DNA of 44,510 bases from Candidatus Iainarchaeum sp. (GCA_028686985.1 JAQUBA010000009.1:1-44510); one strand, 5' to 3'; positions 7,274 to 15,783 are shown, counted from the first letter of the stretch. Made by a program: numbers and translations. The notes: generated by a model not told the origin, from the sequence alone.

Positions 7274-10200
7274 ATTCCCCCAGCCTCCGTACTTCCGGCT
7301 CCCTGCCGCGCAGCTTCTCCAGCGCCTTCACGAATTCCATCGCGGTCCGTATGTTGGTCACGCATGGGATGCCCTTCTCTATGCTCCTCCTCCTTATCTT
7401 GAACCCGTCGCTGAAGGAGTTCCCGCTTTTCGTCGGCGTATTCACAACGAGCTGCACCTCCCCGGATGAAATCAGCTGCAGCACGTCCATCTCCCCCTGC
7501 TCGCACTTCTCGCCCATCCGCTTCGCCACATTCACGTTCGCCGCCCTTGTGAGCGCCACGCCCGTACCGGGCGTCGCATAAATCTCAAACCCCATCCCCG
7601 CCAGTTTCCTGGTGATCTCCACCCCGTCCTCCCTATCCTCCTTCCTCAGGGAAAGCAGCACCGCACCCCCTTTCGGGAGCGAAATCCCGCTTGCCTGCAG
7701 CGCCTTGAGATAGGCGCTCTCAAAATCCCCGCCAAGCCCCATGGTTTCCCCGGTGCTCTTCATCTCAGGCCCGAGGGAAATGTCCGCCCCAGAGATTTTG
7801 AGGAACGGGAACACCACCCCCTTGATTGCGTAATGGGTTACCGAGGGCTCGGAATTCTCCACTTTTTCCCCCAGCATCGCCCTAACCGCCATCTCCACCA
7901 GCGGAACGCCGGTCGCCTTGCTCAGGAAAGGGACGGTCCTGCTCGCCCGCGGGTTCGCCTCAATCATGAACAATTCCCCGCCCCTTACGGCGTACTGGAT
8001 GTTCACGAACCCCTTCACCCCCAGCTCCCTCGCGAGCAAACGCGTCGTCTCCCTTATCTTTCCCAGCATCTTCTCCGAAAGGTTCAGCGAAGGGATGGAG
8101 ATGTTCGCATCCCCGGAGTGCACGCCCGCGAACTCCACGTGCTCCATAATCCCTCCTATGTACGTATTCTCCGAGTCCGAAACCGCATCCACCTCGCACT
8201 CAAACGCATTGTCCAGGTACTTGTCAATCAGCACAGGCCTGTTCTCGCTCACGTCCACCGCCTGCCCGATGAATTTCTCCATCTCCTCCGGAGAAAATAC
8301 GATTTGCATCCCCCTCCCCGCAATCACGTAGCTCGGCCGCACCACAACCGGATACCCTATCTCCGAAGCCGCCTTAAGCGCCCCCTCCTTGCCCGTGGCG
8401 GTCGCATTCAGCGGCTGCCTTATCCCAAATTTTCCGCACAGCGCCCTGAACTTCTCCCGGTCCTCCGCAATATCTATTCCTTCTACTCCAGTGCCGAGCA
8501 CATTCACCCCGTTCTCCACGAGCCCCTCCGCAAGGTTTATGCTGGTCTGCCCCCCCAGCTGCACGATGACGCCCTCCGGCCCCTCGTTCTCAACGATGTT
8601 CATCACGTCCTCAAATGTGAGCGGCTCAAAATACAGGCGGTCGCTGGAATCAAAGTCCGTGCTCATCGTCTCCGGATTATTATTGACCATTATGGAGCGC
8701 AGCCCCATCCTCCGCAGCGCCATCGCAGCCTGCGAGCAGCAATAGTCAAATTCAATCCCCTGCCCTATCCGTATCGGCCCCGAGCCGATCACCAGTATCT
8801 TCTTCCCTTCCCCGCCCACTGCCTCGTTCTCATCCTCATAAGTTGAGTAGAAGTAAGGGGTAATCGCCTCAAACTCCCCCGCACAGCTATCCACTATTTT
8901 ATACGCAGGAATTATCCCGTTCTCCTTCCTGAACTCCCGCACCTCCTTCTCTTTCTTCCCCACCAGCCTCCCGACCTGCGCATCCGAGAAGCCCATCCTC
9001 TTCGCTTCCCTGAGCAAATCCGCCTTCAATCCACCTGCCGCAACCTTCTTCTCCATCTCCGTTATTTTCCGCACTTTTCCCAAAAACCAGGGGTTTATCC
9101 TGGTCTTCGCCCTTATCTCCTCAACGCCCGCCCCCCTCCTGAACGCTTCCAGTATCGCAAATATGCGAAGGTCCGTAGGCGGAAACAAATGCTCCTCAGG
9201 CTTCTCAATTTTCGGCTCCTTCAAATCCAACCCTCTTATCGCCTTCAATAATGATTCCTCAAAAGTGCGCCCAATCGCCATCGCTTCCCCGGTGCTCTTC
9301 ATCTGCGTCCCTATCCGCCTGTCCGAGCCCCTGAATTTCTCAAACGGCCATTTGGGAATCTTCGTAACCACGTAATCCAGCGCCGGCTCAAACGCCGCAG
9401 TTGTATTCGTAATCGGGTTCCTTATCCCGTCCAACGTCTTCCCGAGCGCAATCTTCGCCGCAACGCGCGCAATCGGGTATCCCGTCGCTTTGGAAGCAAG
9501 CGCAGAAGAACGGGAAAGCCTCGGATTCACTTCTATAACCCCATACTGCCCGGTCTCCTGGTTGAAATAGAACTGCACGTTGCATCCGCCCTCTATTTTG
9601 AGCGCACGCACAATCTTCAGCGCCGCATCCCTCAGCATTTGGTGGTCCCGGTCGCTCAAGGTCTGCGCAGGCGCCACCACTATGCTCTCGCCCGTGTGCA
9701 CTCCCATCGGGTCAAAGTTTTCCATATTGCAGATAACTATTGCATTATCCGCCGAATCCCGTATCACTTCGTACTCAAACTCGCCCCACCCGAGCGCGCT
9801 CTTCTCAATGAGCACCTCGCCGCTCCTGCTCAGCATGAATCCCTTCTCAAGAATGGGCTCCAGCTCCTCTCTGCAGGAGGCGAACCCCCCTCCGGTACCG
9901 CCTAGGGTATAAGCAGGGCGCGCAACCACCGGATACCCAATCCTCTCAGCCGCCTCCAGCCCTTCCTTCATATTCTTGGTGCAGAACCCCGGAAGGATGG
10001 GAATCCCCAATCCCTCCATAAGCGCGTTGAACTTCTCCCTGCTCTCCGCCTTCTCAATCGCCTCCAATCCCGTTCCAATAAGCCGCACATTATACTGCTC
10101 CAGCACGCCCCACTTATCCAATTCAATTGCCAGATTTAGGGCGGTCTGCCCACCCATCGTCGCAAGCAGGGCATCCGGCCTCTCCCTCTGGATGATTTTC

Positions 10201-10412
10201 TTAAGCGTAGGGACATCCAGCGGCTCAATATACACCACATCCGCTGTTTCCCTGTCCGTCTGAATCGTAGCAGGATTAGAATTCACAAGGATTACCTCCA
10301 CGCCTTCCTCGCGCAAAGCCTTGCACGCCTGCGTCCCCGAGTAGTCAAATTCCGCACTCTGTCCGATGACGATTGGGCCCGAACCTATCACTAATGCTCG
10401 CTTCACATCCAT
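7263..10412 (-). CDS. carB: carbamoyl-phosphate synthase large subunit
   Basis: ATP-dependent synthesis of carbamoyl phosphate from bicarbonate and ammonia. The 1049 residues show the expected duplicated architecture. The first half starts with LVIGSGPIVIGQSAEFDYSG and the second, after about residue 550, with LVIGSGPIRIGQGIEFDYC; each is followed by an ATP-grasp domain. The C-terminal ~130 residues form the MGS-like allosteric domain (FEIYATPGTGVAL and the TPTKSGNSF motif). The ATG at 10412 is preceded by GGTGGGCCA, a good ribosome binding site, and by a TATA-like ATTATAAAC (about 10450-10458, minus strand). It is followed by carA with an 11-nt overlap. UMP kinase lies elsewhere in the window; other pyrimidine genes are absent. 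Confidence 0.97.
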   Translation of the reverse strand: MDVKRALVIGSGPIVIGQSAEFDYSGTQACKALREEGVEVILVNSNPATIQTDRETADVVYIEPLDVPTLKKIIQRERPDALLATMGGQTALNLAIELDKWGVLEQYNVRLIGTGLEAIEKAESREKFNALMEGLGIPILPGFCTKNMKEGLEAAERIGYPVVARPAYTLGGTGGGFASCREELEPILEKGFMLSRSGEVLIEKSALGWGEFEYEVIRDSADNAIVICNMENFDPMGVHTGESIVVAPAQTLSDRDHQMLRDAALKIVRALKIEGGCNVQFYFNQETGQYGVIEVNPRLSRSSALASKATGYPIARVAAKIALGKTLDGIRNPITNTTAAFEPALDYVVTKIPKWPFEKFRGSDRRIGTQMKSTGEAMAIGRTFEESLLKAIRGLDLKEPKIEKPEEHLFPPTDLRIFAILEAFRRGAGVEEIRAKTRINPWFLGKVRKITEMEKKVAAGGLKADLLREAKRMGFSDAQVGRLVGKKEKEVREFRKENGIIPAYKIVDSCAGEFEAITPYFYSTYEDENEAVGGEGKKILVIGSGPIRIGQGIEFDYCCSQAAMALRRMGLRSIMVNNNPETMSTDFDSSDRLYFEPLTFEDVMNIVENEGPEGVIVQLGGQTSINLAEGLVENGVNVLGTGVEGIDIAEDREKFRALCGKFGIRQPLNATATGKEGALKAASEIGYPVVVRPSYVIAGRGMQIVFSPEEMEKFIGQAVDVSENRPVLIDKYLDNAFECEVDAVSDSENTYIGGIMEHVEFAGVHSGDANISIPSLNLSEKMLGKIRETTRLLARELGVKGFVNIQYAVRGGELFMIEANPRASRTVPFLSKATGVPLVEMAVRAMLGEKVENSEPSVTHYAIKGVVFPFLKISGADISLGPEMKSTGETMGLGGDFESAYLKALQASGISLPKGGAVLLSLRKEDREDGVEITRKLAGMGFEIYATPGTGVALTRAANVNVAKRMGEKCEQGEMDVLQLISSGEVQLVVNTPTKSGNSFSDGFKIRRRSIEKGIPCVTNIRTAMEFVKALEKLRGREPEVRRLGEYGG

Positions 10413-10453
10413 TGGCCCACCGACAATTAGATGCTTACAATGGGCGTGAAAGT

Positions 10454-10915
10454 TTATAATAGTTTAAGCATCCTGTCCCCTGCCAGATGCGAGAGATACC
10501 CCAACAGTGCAGCAACCCCGAAAACCCAATTGGAGAAGAACCAAATCGCAACCCCATACCCAGCCGCCAAGAGTAGAGTATGGGTAATCCCCCTGTGCCT
10601 CGGCTTCAGATACGTAATGAAAATCATGTACAGCCCGGTAATCGCCAGCGTATTTATGAGAATGGAATGCCAGTTGTCCACCCCGCACATAATTCCGTTG
10701 CAAGCAGCAGTATAGGAAAACAAAAACGCACAGATTGGAACCCCCAAGTCCGCATACCCCCTTATCTTGCTAGAGTCATGGTCTATGTCAGGCACTAAAG
10801 CGGAAAATGCAGCCACGAACACAATAGACGCAAAAAGGAATACATCCGCCCCGACAAGGAGCGCAAACGCAGCCCCGAAAACAATCCCAAGCAAAACATG
10901 CCCTGCCCAGTTCAC
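10454..10915 (-). CDS. YdjM/DUF457-like membrane-bound metal-dependent hydrolase
   Basis: A 153-residue integral membrane protein with about four hydrophobic segments. The family signatures are visible: His6 near the N-terminus (MNWAGHVLLG), VPDIDHDSS (about 42-50), and HRGITHT (about 108-114), followed by YLSHLAGD. These His/Asp residues are thought to bind metal in the YdjM (DUF457) family, whose substrates are not known. The start overlaps the preceding gene's stop by four bases, indicating co-translation with the 262-residue unknown protein. Confidence 0.8.
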   Translation of the reverse strand: MNWAGHVLLGIVFGAAFALLVGADVFLFASIVFVAAFSALVPDIDHDSSKIRGYADLGVPICAFLFSYTAACNGIMCGVDNWHSILINTLAITGLYMIFITYLKPRHRGITHTLLLAAGYGVAIWFFSNWVFGVAALLGYLSHLAGDRMLKLL

Positions 10916-11700
10916 AGCGATACCCCGTACTTCTCAAACACGACTTCCTTTTTGTGCCTGTACGAAATGGAATCAAACGCAATGGACAATACTATCAACC
11001 TATTCAGTATCGCGTCCAGCTCCTGCTCCTTTATCTCCTTCCCCGTCCTCTCCAGCACTATCCCCGCGTCCGTCGCCTTGAACGCGAAATGCGCCGCGGA
11101 ATTCCTGTACAGCCCGTCCCATACGGAAACGAACTCGCCAGCAAGCCCGTCCGTCCACTCGTTCCTCACCTTGCTGATGAACATCCCCACGGTGTCGTCC
11201 TTCCCCGCCTTTGAGAAGTCCGGCGAAGTGAGCAGCAGCATCTTGTGCCTCATGAACAGGTACTCGTAAAAATCGTTATACAGCTTGAATTTGAGGTACA
11301 TCCTCACCTTCGGGCTGACGTCCTCCCTGCCCGCGAGCGTGCGCACTCTCATGAGCAAATCCATCTTATCGGATGAGTCCGCCACGTAAGAATCCAGTAC
11401 ATTCACGACTTCCTCCTTCACCTGGAAAGGCACGCCTGCGAATGATTTGGAGAACAGCCACGAATACATCTCCTTGTACCTCCCATACTCCTCAAGCGAG
11501 GAAAGCTTCGCGCCCCCCACCACCATCTCCTCGCTCAAATCCTCAGCCTGGTCAAAATGAGAAAATGCTTTTTTCAGCTTCTCCGCCTCGCCTTCCGGCA
11601 GGGGCTCCGAGAACCGTATGGACGCAAGGAATGTATCCCCCTGCGAGATGTGCATCGCCATCTCCTTCCTCAGCTCCATCTCGTCCTGGCTTATCCGCAT
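10912..11700 (-). CDS. hypothetical protein, mostly helical
   Basis: Unrecognised 262-residue protein, soluble and helix-rich with many Lys, Glu and Leu; no catalytic motif is obvious. The tail is rich in aromatic and basic residues (SYRHKKEVVFEKYG). I chose the ATG at 11700, six bases after GAGGTG, rather than the GTG at 11706 in the same frame. The gene begins only about 15 nt past the 3' end of tRNA-Val on the same strand, so it may share the tRNA's promoter and be released by tRNA processing. It overlaps the downstream YdjM-like gene by four bases. Confidence 0.75.
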   Translation of the reverse strand: MRISQDEMELRKEMAMHISQGDTFLASIRFSEPLPEGEAEKLKKAFSHFDQAEDLSEEMVVGGAKLSSLEEYGRYKEMYSWLFSKSFAGVPFQVKEEVVNVLDSYVADSSDKMDLLMRVRTLAGREDVSPKVRMYLKFKLYNDFYEYLFMRHKMLLLTSPDFSKAGKDDTVGMFISKVRNEWTDGLAGEFVSVWDGLYRNSAAHFAFKATDAGIVLERTGKEIKEQELDAILNRLIVLSIAFDSISYRHKKEVVFEKYGVSL

Positions 11701-11714
11701 GCGCACACCTCTCT

Positions 11715-11786
11715 TGAGCCCGCCCGGAATCGGACCGGGTTCTCCAGCGTGTAAGGCTGGCGTCTTAGCCAGTGGACCACGGGCTC
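11715..11786 (-). tRNA. tRNA-Val (UAC)
   Basis: A 72-nt cloverleaf on the minus strand with a 7-bp acceptor stem (GAGCCCG/CGGGCTC), D arm with GGTCC...GGC, anticodon stem CCAGC/GCTGG with loop CTTACAC (anticodon TAC at 11753-11751), T stem CCCGG/CCGGG with loop TCCGATT, and discriminator A. CCA is not encoded and no intron is seen. Confidence 0.93.
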
Positions 11787-11830
11787 TGGCAGGATAAGGT
11801 ATAGTATTACCTAAAAGTTAAAAATAAGGT

Positions 11831-12388
11831 CTAGTACGGCTTCTTCAACTGCGGCTTCACGAACAGGTAGTACCTCTCCTTCCCCTCCATCTCCGAGATT
11901 ATCCTGTGCACGAAAACGACCGCAGGGTCGCCCAGGGTGGATACCCTCGCCTTGAGGTCCGCGAAGCTCTCAAACGGCTTCTTTTCCCTCTCCTTGAGTA
12001 TGAGCTCCATGTTCTTCTTCCCTATTCCCGGAATCAGGTCCAGCTGGTGCACCCTCATGGATATGGGCCCCGCCTTGTTTATGAAATTCACGAACACCGC
12101 CTCGCGTGAATCCACGATCTTCCTCACCACGTTGGGCACTATGTCCTTCGCCCCAGTGGTAAGCTCGGCATATTCTATCCTCCCCTTTATCCTGTCCACT
12201 TCCGTGCGGTCGCCCTTGCCCACGAATATCTTGGCGCCCACCGTGATGTTCGCGTCCGGCTTCGCCGTCGCTTCCAGGAGGGTGAAGAACTGGTCCCCCA
12301 CAAGCTGGACGATAGGCTCCTGCCTGAGCCCGACCGCCCTCCCCCGGGAGAGGTATTCAACAACCCACGCATAATCTTCCATACGCAT
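11831..12388 (-). CDS. DUF655 family RNA/DNA-binding protein
   Basis: Conserved archaeal protein of 185 residues. The N-terminal half is an OB/S1-like beta-rich domain (VVEYLSRGRA... ITVGAKIFVGKGDR). The C-terminal half has a helix-hairpin-helix motif (LIPGIGKKNMELIL), which binds nucleic acid without sequence specificity. The biochemical role of DUF655 is not known. Its position after eL21 and rpo4 is the standard archaeal gene order and suggests a link to transcription or ribosome assembly. The ATG overlaps the rpo4 TAA by one base (TAATG). Confidence 0.9.
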   Translation of the reverse strand: MRMEDYAWVVEYLSRGRAVGLRQEPIVQLVGDQFFTLLEATAKPDANITVGAKIFVGKGDRTEVDRIKGRIEYAELTTGAKDIVPNVVRKIVDSREAVFVNFINKAGPISMRVHQLDLIPGIGKKNMELILKEREKKPFESFADLKARVSTLGDPAVVFVHRIISEMEGKERYYLFVKPQLKKPY

Positions 12389-12711
12389 TACCCTAGTGCC
12401 TTAAGCACGTCTTTTATCTCCTCGTCGCTTATCTCTATCTTGTTCTTCAGGAGCACCGCCTTCAGCGCCGCTTCGTTCCCTGGCATGATATCAATTATCT
12501 TCACCGCCGTCTCCTCGTCTATCTTCGGGCTCGCCGCCTTCACCTTCTTCAGGATTGCCTCGGCTTTCTTCCTGTCGGTCTTCGCGAAGTTCGCCGCATG
12601 CTCCAGCGCGTTGGCCTGCTCGTAGCCCAGCTCCTCGCCCGCGTCCTTCCTCTCCTGCAGCACCTCAAGCACGTCCGCCATCGGCACCGGCCTGGAATTC
12701 GTTATCTTCAT
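12388..12711 (-). CDS. rpoF: RNA polymerase subunit Rpo4 (RpoF)
   Basis: Partner of Rpo7 in the stalk of archaeal RNA polymerase, which helps open the promoter and binds emerging RNA. The 107-residue sequence has the Rpb4/RpoF pattern: an N-terminal strand with the conserved start of the helical region (RPVPMADVLEVLQERKD), the EQANALEHAANFAK helix, and the C-terminal HRDC-like segment with IIDIMPGNEAAL. It begins immediately after the eL21 stop and ends in the DUF655 start, forming a three-gene operon. Its partner Rpo7 is encoded at 22.7 kb. Confidence 0.93.
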   Translation of the reverse strand: MKITNSRPVPMADVLEVLQERKDAGEELGYEQANALEHAANFAKTDRKKAEAILKKVKAASPKIDEETAVKIIDIMPGNEAALKAVLLKNKIEISDEEIKDVLKALG

Positions 12712-12984
12712 CTACATCCCCTTCAGGTGCACCGGTGATGCTATGAGCCTCTTCTTGGCGTTCATGTCCCTTATCTCCACCACGTACGCCTTCCCCCTCC
12801 GCTCCACAATCGTACCGTGCCTCCCGTCGTAACGGGGCGCGGGGAAGCCTGAGAAGCAGGGCTGCAGCGATATCACCACCTTGTCCCCTTTCTTGAAGGT
12901 CTTCACACGGTCCCCGACCGTGAGCTTTCTCTCCTTCTTGAACCTCTTGGTCCTCCTGACCATTATTCCCTTTGAGTTCTTCAA
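12712..12984 (-). CDS. rpl21e: 50S ribosomal protein eL21
   Basis: Large-subunit protein of archaea and eukaryotes, 90 residues. Family marks are the N-terminal SKG, the FKKGDKVVI strand, the F-P-A-P-R-Y-D-G-R-H-G-T turn, and the C-terminal SPVHLKG. The start is a TTG at 12984, kept because the KNSKG segment belongs to the family; an ATG at 12963 would remove it. A TATA-like ATTTAAAAAT (13020-13029, minus strand) is suitably placed, with a short inverted repeat (TCCGATTTCGGA) between it and the predicted transcript start. First gene of the eL21-rpo4-DUF655 operon. Confidence 0.92.
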   Translation of the reverse strand: MKNSKGIMVRRTKRFKKERKLTVGDRVKTFKKGDKVVISLQPCFSGFPAPRYDGRHGTIVERRGKAYVVEIRDMNAKKRLIASPVHLKGM

Positions 12985-13008
12985 TTTTCACACCCTGTTT
13001 CCATTATT

Positions 13009-13029
13009 TCCGATTTCGGATTTTTAAAT
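13009..13029 (-). promoter_or_regulatory. eL21 operon promoter with 12-bp inverted repeat
   Basis: The TATA-like ATTTAAAAAT is followed on the minus strand by the imperfectly spaced palindrome TCCGA-AA-TCGGA just before the expected start of transcription (about 13000). A protein bound there would block initiation. Assignment as an operator is inference. Confidence 0.4.
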
Positions 13030-13118
13030 CTGCCACTGTTGGGTATGCAGAATCCGTGCTAATTTATTTCTGCACCCCTTTATAAATGTTGCTGCCGGAT
13101 ATTTAAATAGGTGATTCT

Positions 13119-13694
13119 TTGTCTCCGAAGCTCAAGGGGATTGATTATACTATTACCAACATCGTGGCGTCCTCCAACCTCGGCCTCGAGCTGGACCTTT
13201 TCCTCATAGCCACCAAAATACCCCAGGTGGAATACGAGCCGGAACAGTTCCCGGGCGCAATCCTGAAGTTCGACGACCCGAAGGCCACAATCCTTCTGTT
13301 CAAGAACGGAAAGATAGTCTGCGTCGGGTGCAAGAGCGAGGCGAAGATTGCGGAGACCATCGCCAAGACAGTGAAGCTCCTCACACCCTATGCCAAGAAG
13401 ATAATAAAGAAGACCAAGAGGCCCGAGTTTGAGATAACGAACATCGTCGCCTCCGCGAACCTGGGCATGGGCCTGGACCTATACACTATCGCTTCGGAAG
13501 TGGAGAACGTGGAATACGAGCCGGAACAGTTCCCGGGCGCAATCCTCAAGTTCCGCGAGCCCAAGGCCTCGTTGCTGCTTTTCAAGAACGGGAAGGTCAT
13601 CTGCGCCGGTTCCAAGGACGAGAGGAGCATAGAGGCGGCCCTCATGAAGGCGAAGAAGATCCTCAAGCCCTTCTCCACGGTGAATCCACGGTGA
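13119..13694 (+). CDS. tbp: TATA-box-binding protein
   Basis: General transcription factor that binds TATA boxes and recruits TFB and RNA polymerase. The 191-residue protein is two direct repeats of about 90 residues, each starting with ITNIVAS-NLG, continuing with VEYEPEQFPGAILKF and ending with LLFKNGK. The paired Phe residues that kink DNA are in these repeats. The start is TTG at 13119 with AGGTGA four bases upstream; there is no in-frame ATG. TATA-like boxes (TTTATAAA near 13079 and ATTTAAAT at 13101) precede it. A 38-bp stretch is identical in the two repeats. The next gene starts inside its stop codon. Confidence 0.96.
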   Translation: MSPKLKGIDYTITNIVASSNLGLELDLFLIATKIPQVEYEPEQFPGAILKFDDPKATILLFKNGKIVCVGCKSEAKIAETIAKTVKLLTPYAKKIIKKTKRPEFEITNIVASANLGMGLDLYTIASEVENVEYEPEQFPGAILKFREPKASLLLFKNGKVICAGSKDERSIEAALMKAKKILKPFSTVNPR

Positions 13695-14002
13695 AAGGGA
13701 CAATGCCCACACAGAAGCAGGTGATGGGCAAGCTCAAGGAAGTGCTGGATCCCGAGATAGGCATAAACATAGTGGATTTAGGGCTAATTTACGAAGTTAA
13801 GGTGGAAAAGGAACATGTGAACATAAAGATGACCTTCACCACCCCAGCATGCCCCCTTCTTGGCTACATTGTGAATAATGTGCAGTCCAAGGTGAAGGAA
13901 TTGAAGGGCGTCTCAGAAGTGCAGGTCCAATTCGTATGGGAGCCGCGCTGGACTCCGGAAAGGATGAGCCCCGCAGCCAAAAAGCAGCTGGGATTGCAAT
14001 GA
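13691..14002 (+). CDS. MIP18/DUF59 family iron-sulfur assembly factor
   Basis: Related to SufT/Cia2 proteins that help deliver iron-sulfur clusters to target proteins. The 103 residues contain the DPEIGINIVDLGLIYEV signature, the TTPACPLLGYI motif with the conserved Cys, and the LKGVSEVQVQFVWEPRW strand. The start is GTG at 13691, overlapping the TBP stop in the sequence GTGA; an ATG at 13703 is an alternative that removes MKGT. The stop overlaps the CutA start (ATGA). The TBP-DUF59-CutA cluster is therefore a tightly coupled operon, although the functions are not obviously related beyond metal handling in the last two. Confidence 0.9.
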   Translation: MKGTMPTQKQVMGKLKEVLDPEIGINIVDLGLIYEVKVEKEHVNIKMTFTTPACPLLGYIVNNVQSKVKELKGVSEVQVQFVWEPRWTPERMSPAAKKQLGLQ

Positions 14003-14307
14003 TGGTCGTCCTCACAACCCTGCCCACATACATGAGCGCCGAATCCCTCGCCTCAAAAATCCTTGATGCGAAGCTGGCGGCCTGCTGCTCCATCCTACGC
14101 ATGGAACGCTCCATGTACAGGTGGAAGGGCAAAGTCCGCAGGGAAACCGAGCTCCTCCTCATGATAAAGGCCCGCAAATCCACCTACCCGAAGCTGGAGG
14201 CCTTCATAAAAAAGAACCATCCGCACAAATGCCCGGAGATAATCGCCCTCGCCGCTTCCAAGGTGAGCAAGGACTACAAAAAGTGGCTATATTCCGAAAC
14301 CCGCTAG
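13999..14307 (+). CDS. cutA: CutA1-like divalent cation tolerance protein
   Basis: Small trimeric protein of the PII-like ferredoxin fold associated with copper and divalent metal tolerance; its exact role is unclear. The 102 residues show the CutA pattern: VVLTTLPTY at the start, AKLAACCSI, YRWKGKV, ELLLMIKARKS, and the C-terminal HKCPEIIALA with a final YKKWL. I set the start at ATG 13999, which overlaps the DUF59 stop (ATGATGG); the open frame further upstream encodes non-family sequence. The convergent Hsp20-like gene ends four bases inside it. Confidence 0.88.
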   Translation: MMVVLTTLPTYMSAESLASKILDAKLAACCSILRMERSMYRWKGKVRRETELLLMIKARKSTYPKLEAFIKKNHPHKCPEIIALAASKVSKDYKKWLYSETR

Positions 14308-14969
14308 GAAAATACCAGCTCCAATACCCCGTTCCTGTACTTTTTCTCCATCTTCTTCCCAGAAACGTCGTCAGGAAGTTCCACCTTCCTATAATATTTG
14401 CGCGCCCCTTCCGCCTTTATCTCCAATTCCTTCCCGTTCACGCTGAGCTGCACGTCCTTCTCGCCCACTCCCGGCATCTCCGCAATGACGTTTATGCCCT
14501 TCTTGTCCCTGAAAACATCAACCAGGGGCTCCCTGCCCTCGGTTTCCTGTTCCGTATCGCTGCGGCGATAACTGGCAGAAACCTTCTGGTTTCCGCCATC
14601 CCTGTTTCCGGTTTCCTGAGCCCTCTCCCGCCCCGCGCCCTCATGCAGCCCTTCCCTGCCTTCATTGTCCAGGCCGGTCCCCCGCTCCTCTCCCCCCAGC
14701 GCCCTCATCTCCTGCTCCTTCCTCTTTATGTCCCCGAACTCCGTGACCACCGGCTTCCCGTCCGGCCCCACCCGTATGGAAAACCCATAAACCTGCGGCC
14801 CGCGCATCTGTGAAAGCCGCTTCACCTCGTCCTGCGGCATCCCCTTCATCATCCTTTCCATCATCTCCTCCATCTCCTCGCGCATCCGCTCAAACTCGTT
14901 GCCGAACCCGAACCCCTCATCATCAAGTCCGAAGAACCCGAAGGGTCTCCGTTTCCTCCTGTCCGCCAT
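14304..14969 (-). CDS. Hsp20-fold (alpha-crystallin-like) protein with long acidic linker
   Basis: Predicted chaperone-like protein of 221 residues. The N-terminal part is Met/Glu-rich and helical (EFERMREEMEEMMERMM). A variable Gly/Glu linker follows, then a C-terminal CS/alpha-crystallin domain (EPLVDVFRDKKGINVIAEMPG, ELEIKAEG, KVELPDDV, YRNGVLEL). This layout resembles the archaeal Hsp20/GvpH-like family. I start at ATG 14969; ATG 14984 is possible, but the TATA-like AAGTTAAATAC (15001-15012, minus) places transcription just inside it. The linker holds GTTTCC-type repeats also seen elsewhere in the window. Divergent from the TRAM gene. Confidence 0.82.
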   Translation of the reverse strand: MADRRKRRPFGFFGLDDEGFGFGNEFERMREEMEEMMERMMKGMPQDEVKRLSQMRGPQVYGFSIRVGPDGKPVVTEFGDIKRKEQEMRALGGEERGTGLDNEGREGLHEGAGRERAQETGNRDGGNQKVSASYRRSDTEQETEGREPLVDVFRDKKGINVIAEMPGVGEKDVQLSVNGKELEIKAEGARKYYRKVELPDDVSGKKMEKKYRNGVLELVFS

Positions 14970-14999
14970 GCCAATCCCAACCATACAGTCGCCACACAA

Positions 15000-15012
15000 G
15001 GTATTTAACTTT
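15000..15012. promoter_or_regulatory. shared bidirectional AT-rich promoter
   Basis: GGTATTTAACTTT lies between the minus-strand Hsp20-like gene (start 14969) and the plus-strand TRAM gene (start 15042). It can be read as a TATA-like box in both directions, at about 37 nt from either start. Confidence 0.45.
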
Positions 15013-15041
15013 TCTCCTGCCATCCCTCCAGTGGTGAGCAA

Positions 15042-15260
15042 GTGGACGAGGAGAAGAAAAGTTTCGAACTCCCTAAGCCGGTGAAGGATGGCGACATATT
15101 GGAAGTGACGATTGAATCGGTGGGCGGCAAAGGGGACGGCATGGCAAAGAAGGACGGCTTCGTGATTTTCGTGCCGAACGCGCAGAAGGGAGAAACAATC
15201 AAGGTCAGGATAACCTCCCTCAAGCGCACCTTCGGCATAGGCGAAAGGGTGGAGGAATAA
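15042..15260 (+). CDS. TRAM-domain protein
   Basis: A stand-alone TRAM domain of 72 residues, a small beta-barrel that binds RNA. Conserved features are the VKDGDILEVTIESVGGKGDGMAK core and FVIFVPNAQKGETIKVRI. Single-domain TRAM proteins are widespread in archaea, and some have been linked to RNA chaperone activity. The start is GTG at 15042, four bases after GGTGAG, and there is no in-frame ATG. The following Hsp20 gene starts directly after its TAA, suggesting one operon for RNA and protein chaperone functions under stress. Confidence 0.9.
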   Translation: MDEEKKSFELPKPVKDGDILEVTIESVGGKGDGMAKKDGFVIFVPNAQKGETIKVRITSLKRTFGIGERVEE

Positions 15261-15695
15261 ATGTACGTGCCCGACCCGTACGAAAAGCTGAAGAAGCTCC
15301 GCAAGAGGATGCACTGGGACTTCCCCGACATTTTCGGCAGGGAGTTCGACTTCTATACCGCTGAGGCGAGGATTCCCCTCGCGGACCTGCGCAAGTACAA
15401 GAACGAGCTTGTGCTTTCGGTGGAGATGCCCGGCCTGCGCAAGGAGGACATAAGGGTGGACCTGCACGAGGGCCGCGTCCGCATCTCCGGCGGCAGCAAG
15501 GCGGGCAAGGAAGAGAAGGGGAAGGGCTTCTACCACAAGGAGCGCCTCTTTTCCGCTTTCTCAAGGGAACTTGCGCTCCCCGAGGAGGTGGACCCCTCCA
15601 GCGCAAAGGCGAAGTACGAGAACGGGGTGCTGGAAATCCGGATGAAGGTGAAATCCGGGCAGAAAAGGAAGGGGAAGCAGCTGGTCATCCGATAG
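15261..15695 (+). CDS. hsp20: small heat shock protein (Hsp20)
   Basis: ATP-independent chaperone that forms oligomers and binds unfolding proteins. The 144 residues show a short N-terminal arm rich in aromatic residues (WDFPDIFGREFDF), the alpha-crystallin domain (ADLRKYKNELVLSVEMPGLRKEDIRVDL... RISGGSKAG), the F-Y-H-K-E-R-L-F-S-A-F-S-R segment, LPEEVDPSSAKAKYENGVLEI, and a basic C-terminal tail with a VIR ending, close to the I-x-I motif used in oligomer contacts. It is contiguous with the TRAM gene and probably co-expressed with it. Confidence 0.93.
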   Translation: MYVPDPYEKLKKLRKRMHWDFPDIFGREFDFYTAEARIPLADLRKYKNELVLSVEMPGLRKEDIRVDLHEGRVRISGGSKAGKEEKGKGFYHKERLFSAFSRELALPEEVDPSSAKAKYENGVLEIRMKVKSGQKRKGKQLVIR

Positions 15696-15783
15696 ACGTG
15701 GAGTGCAAATAACGTTCGCAAAAGTCGATTTTCTGCGAAACCTAACCATTTAAATACTCTTTTTGCGACTATTAGCTAATACT

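Noticed and set aside
14970-15536. Long minus-strand extension of the Hsp20-like gene
   Set aside because: It reads antisense through the well-supported TRAM and Hsp20 genes; the real start is near 14969.
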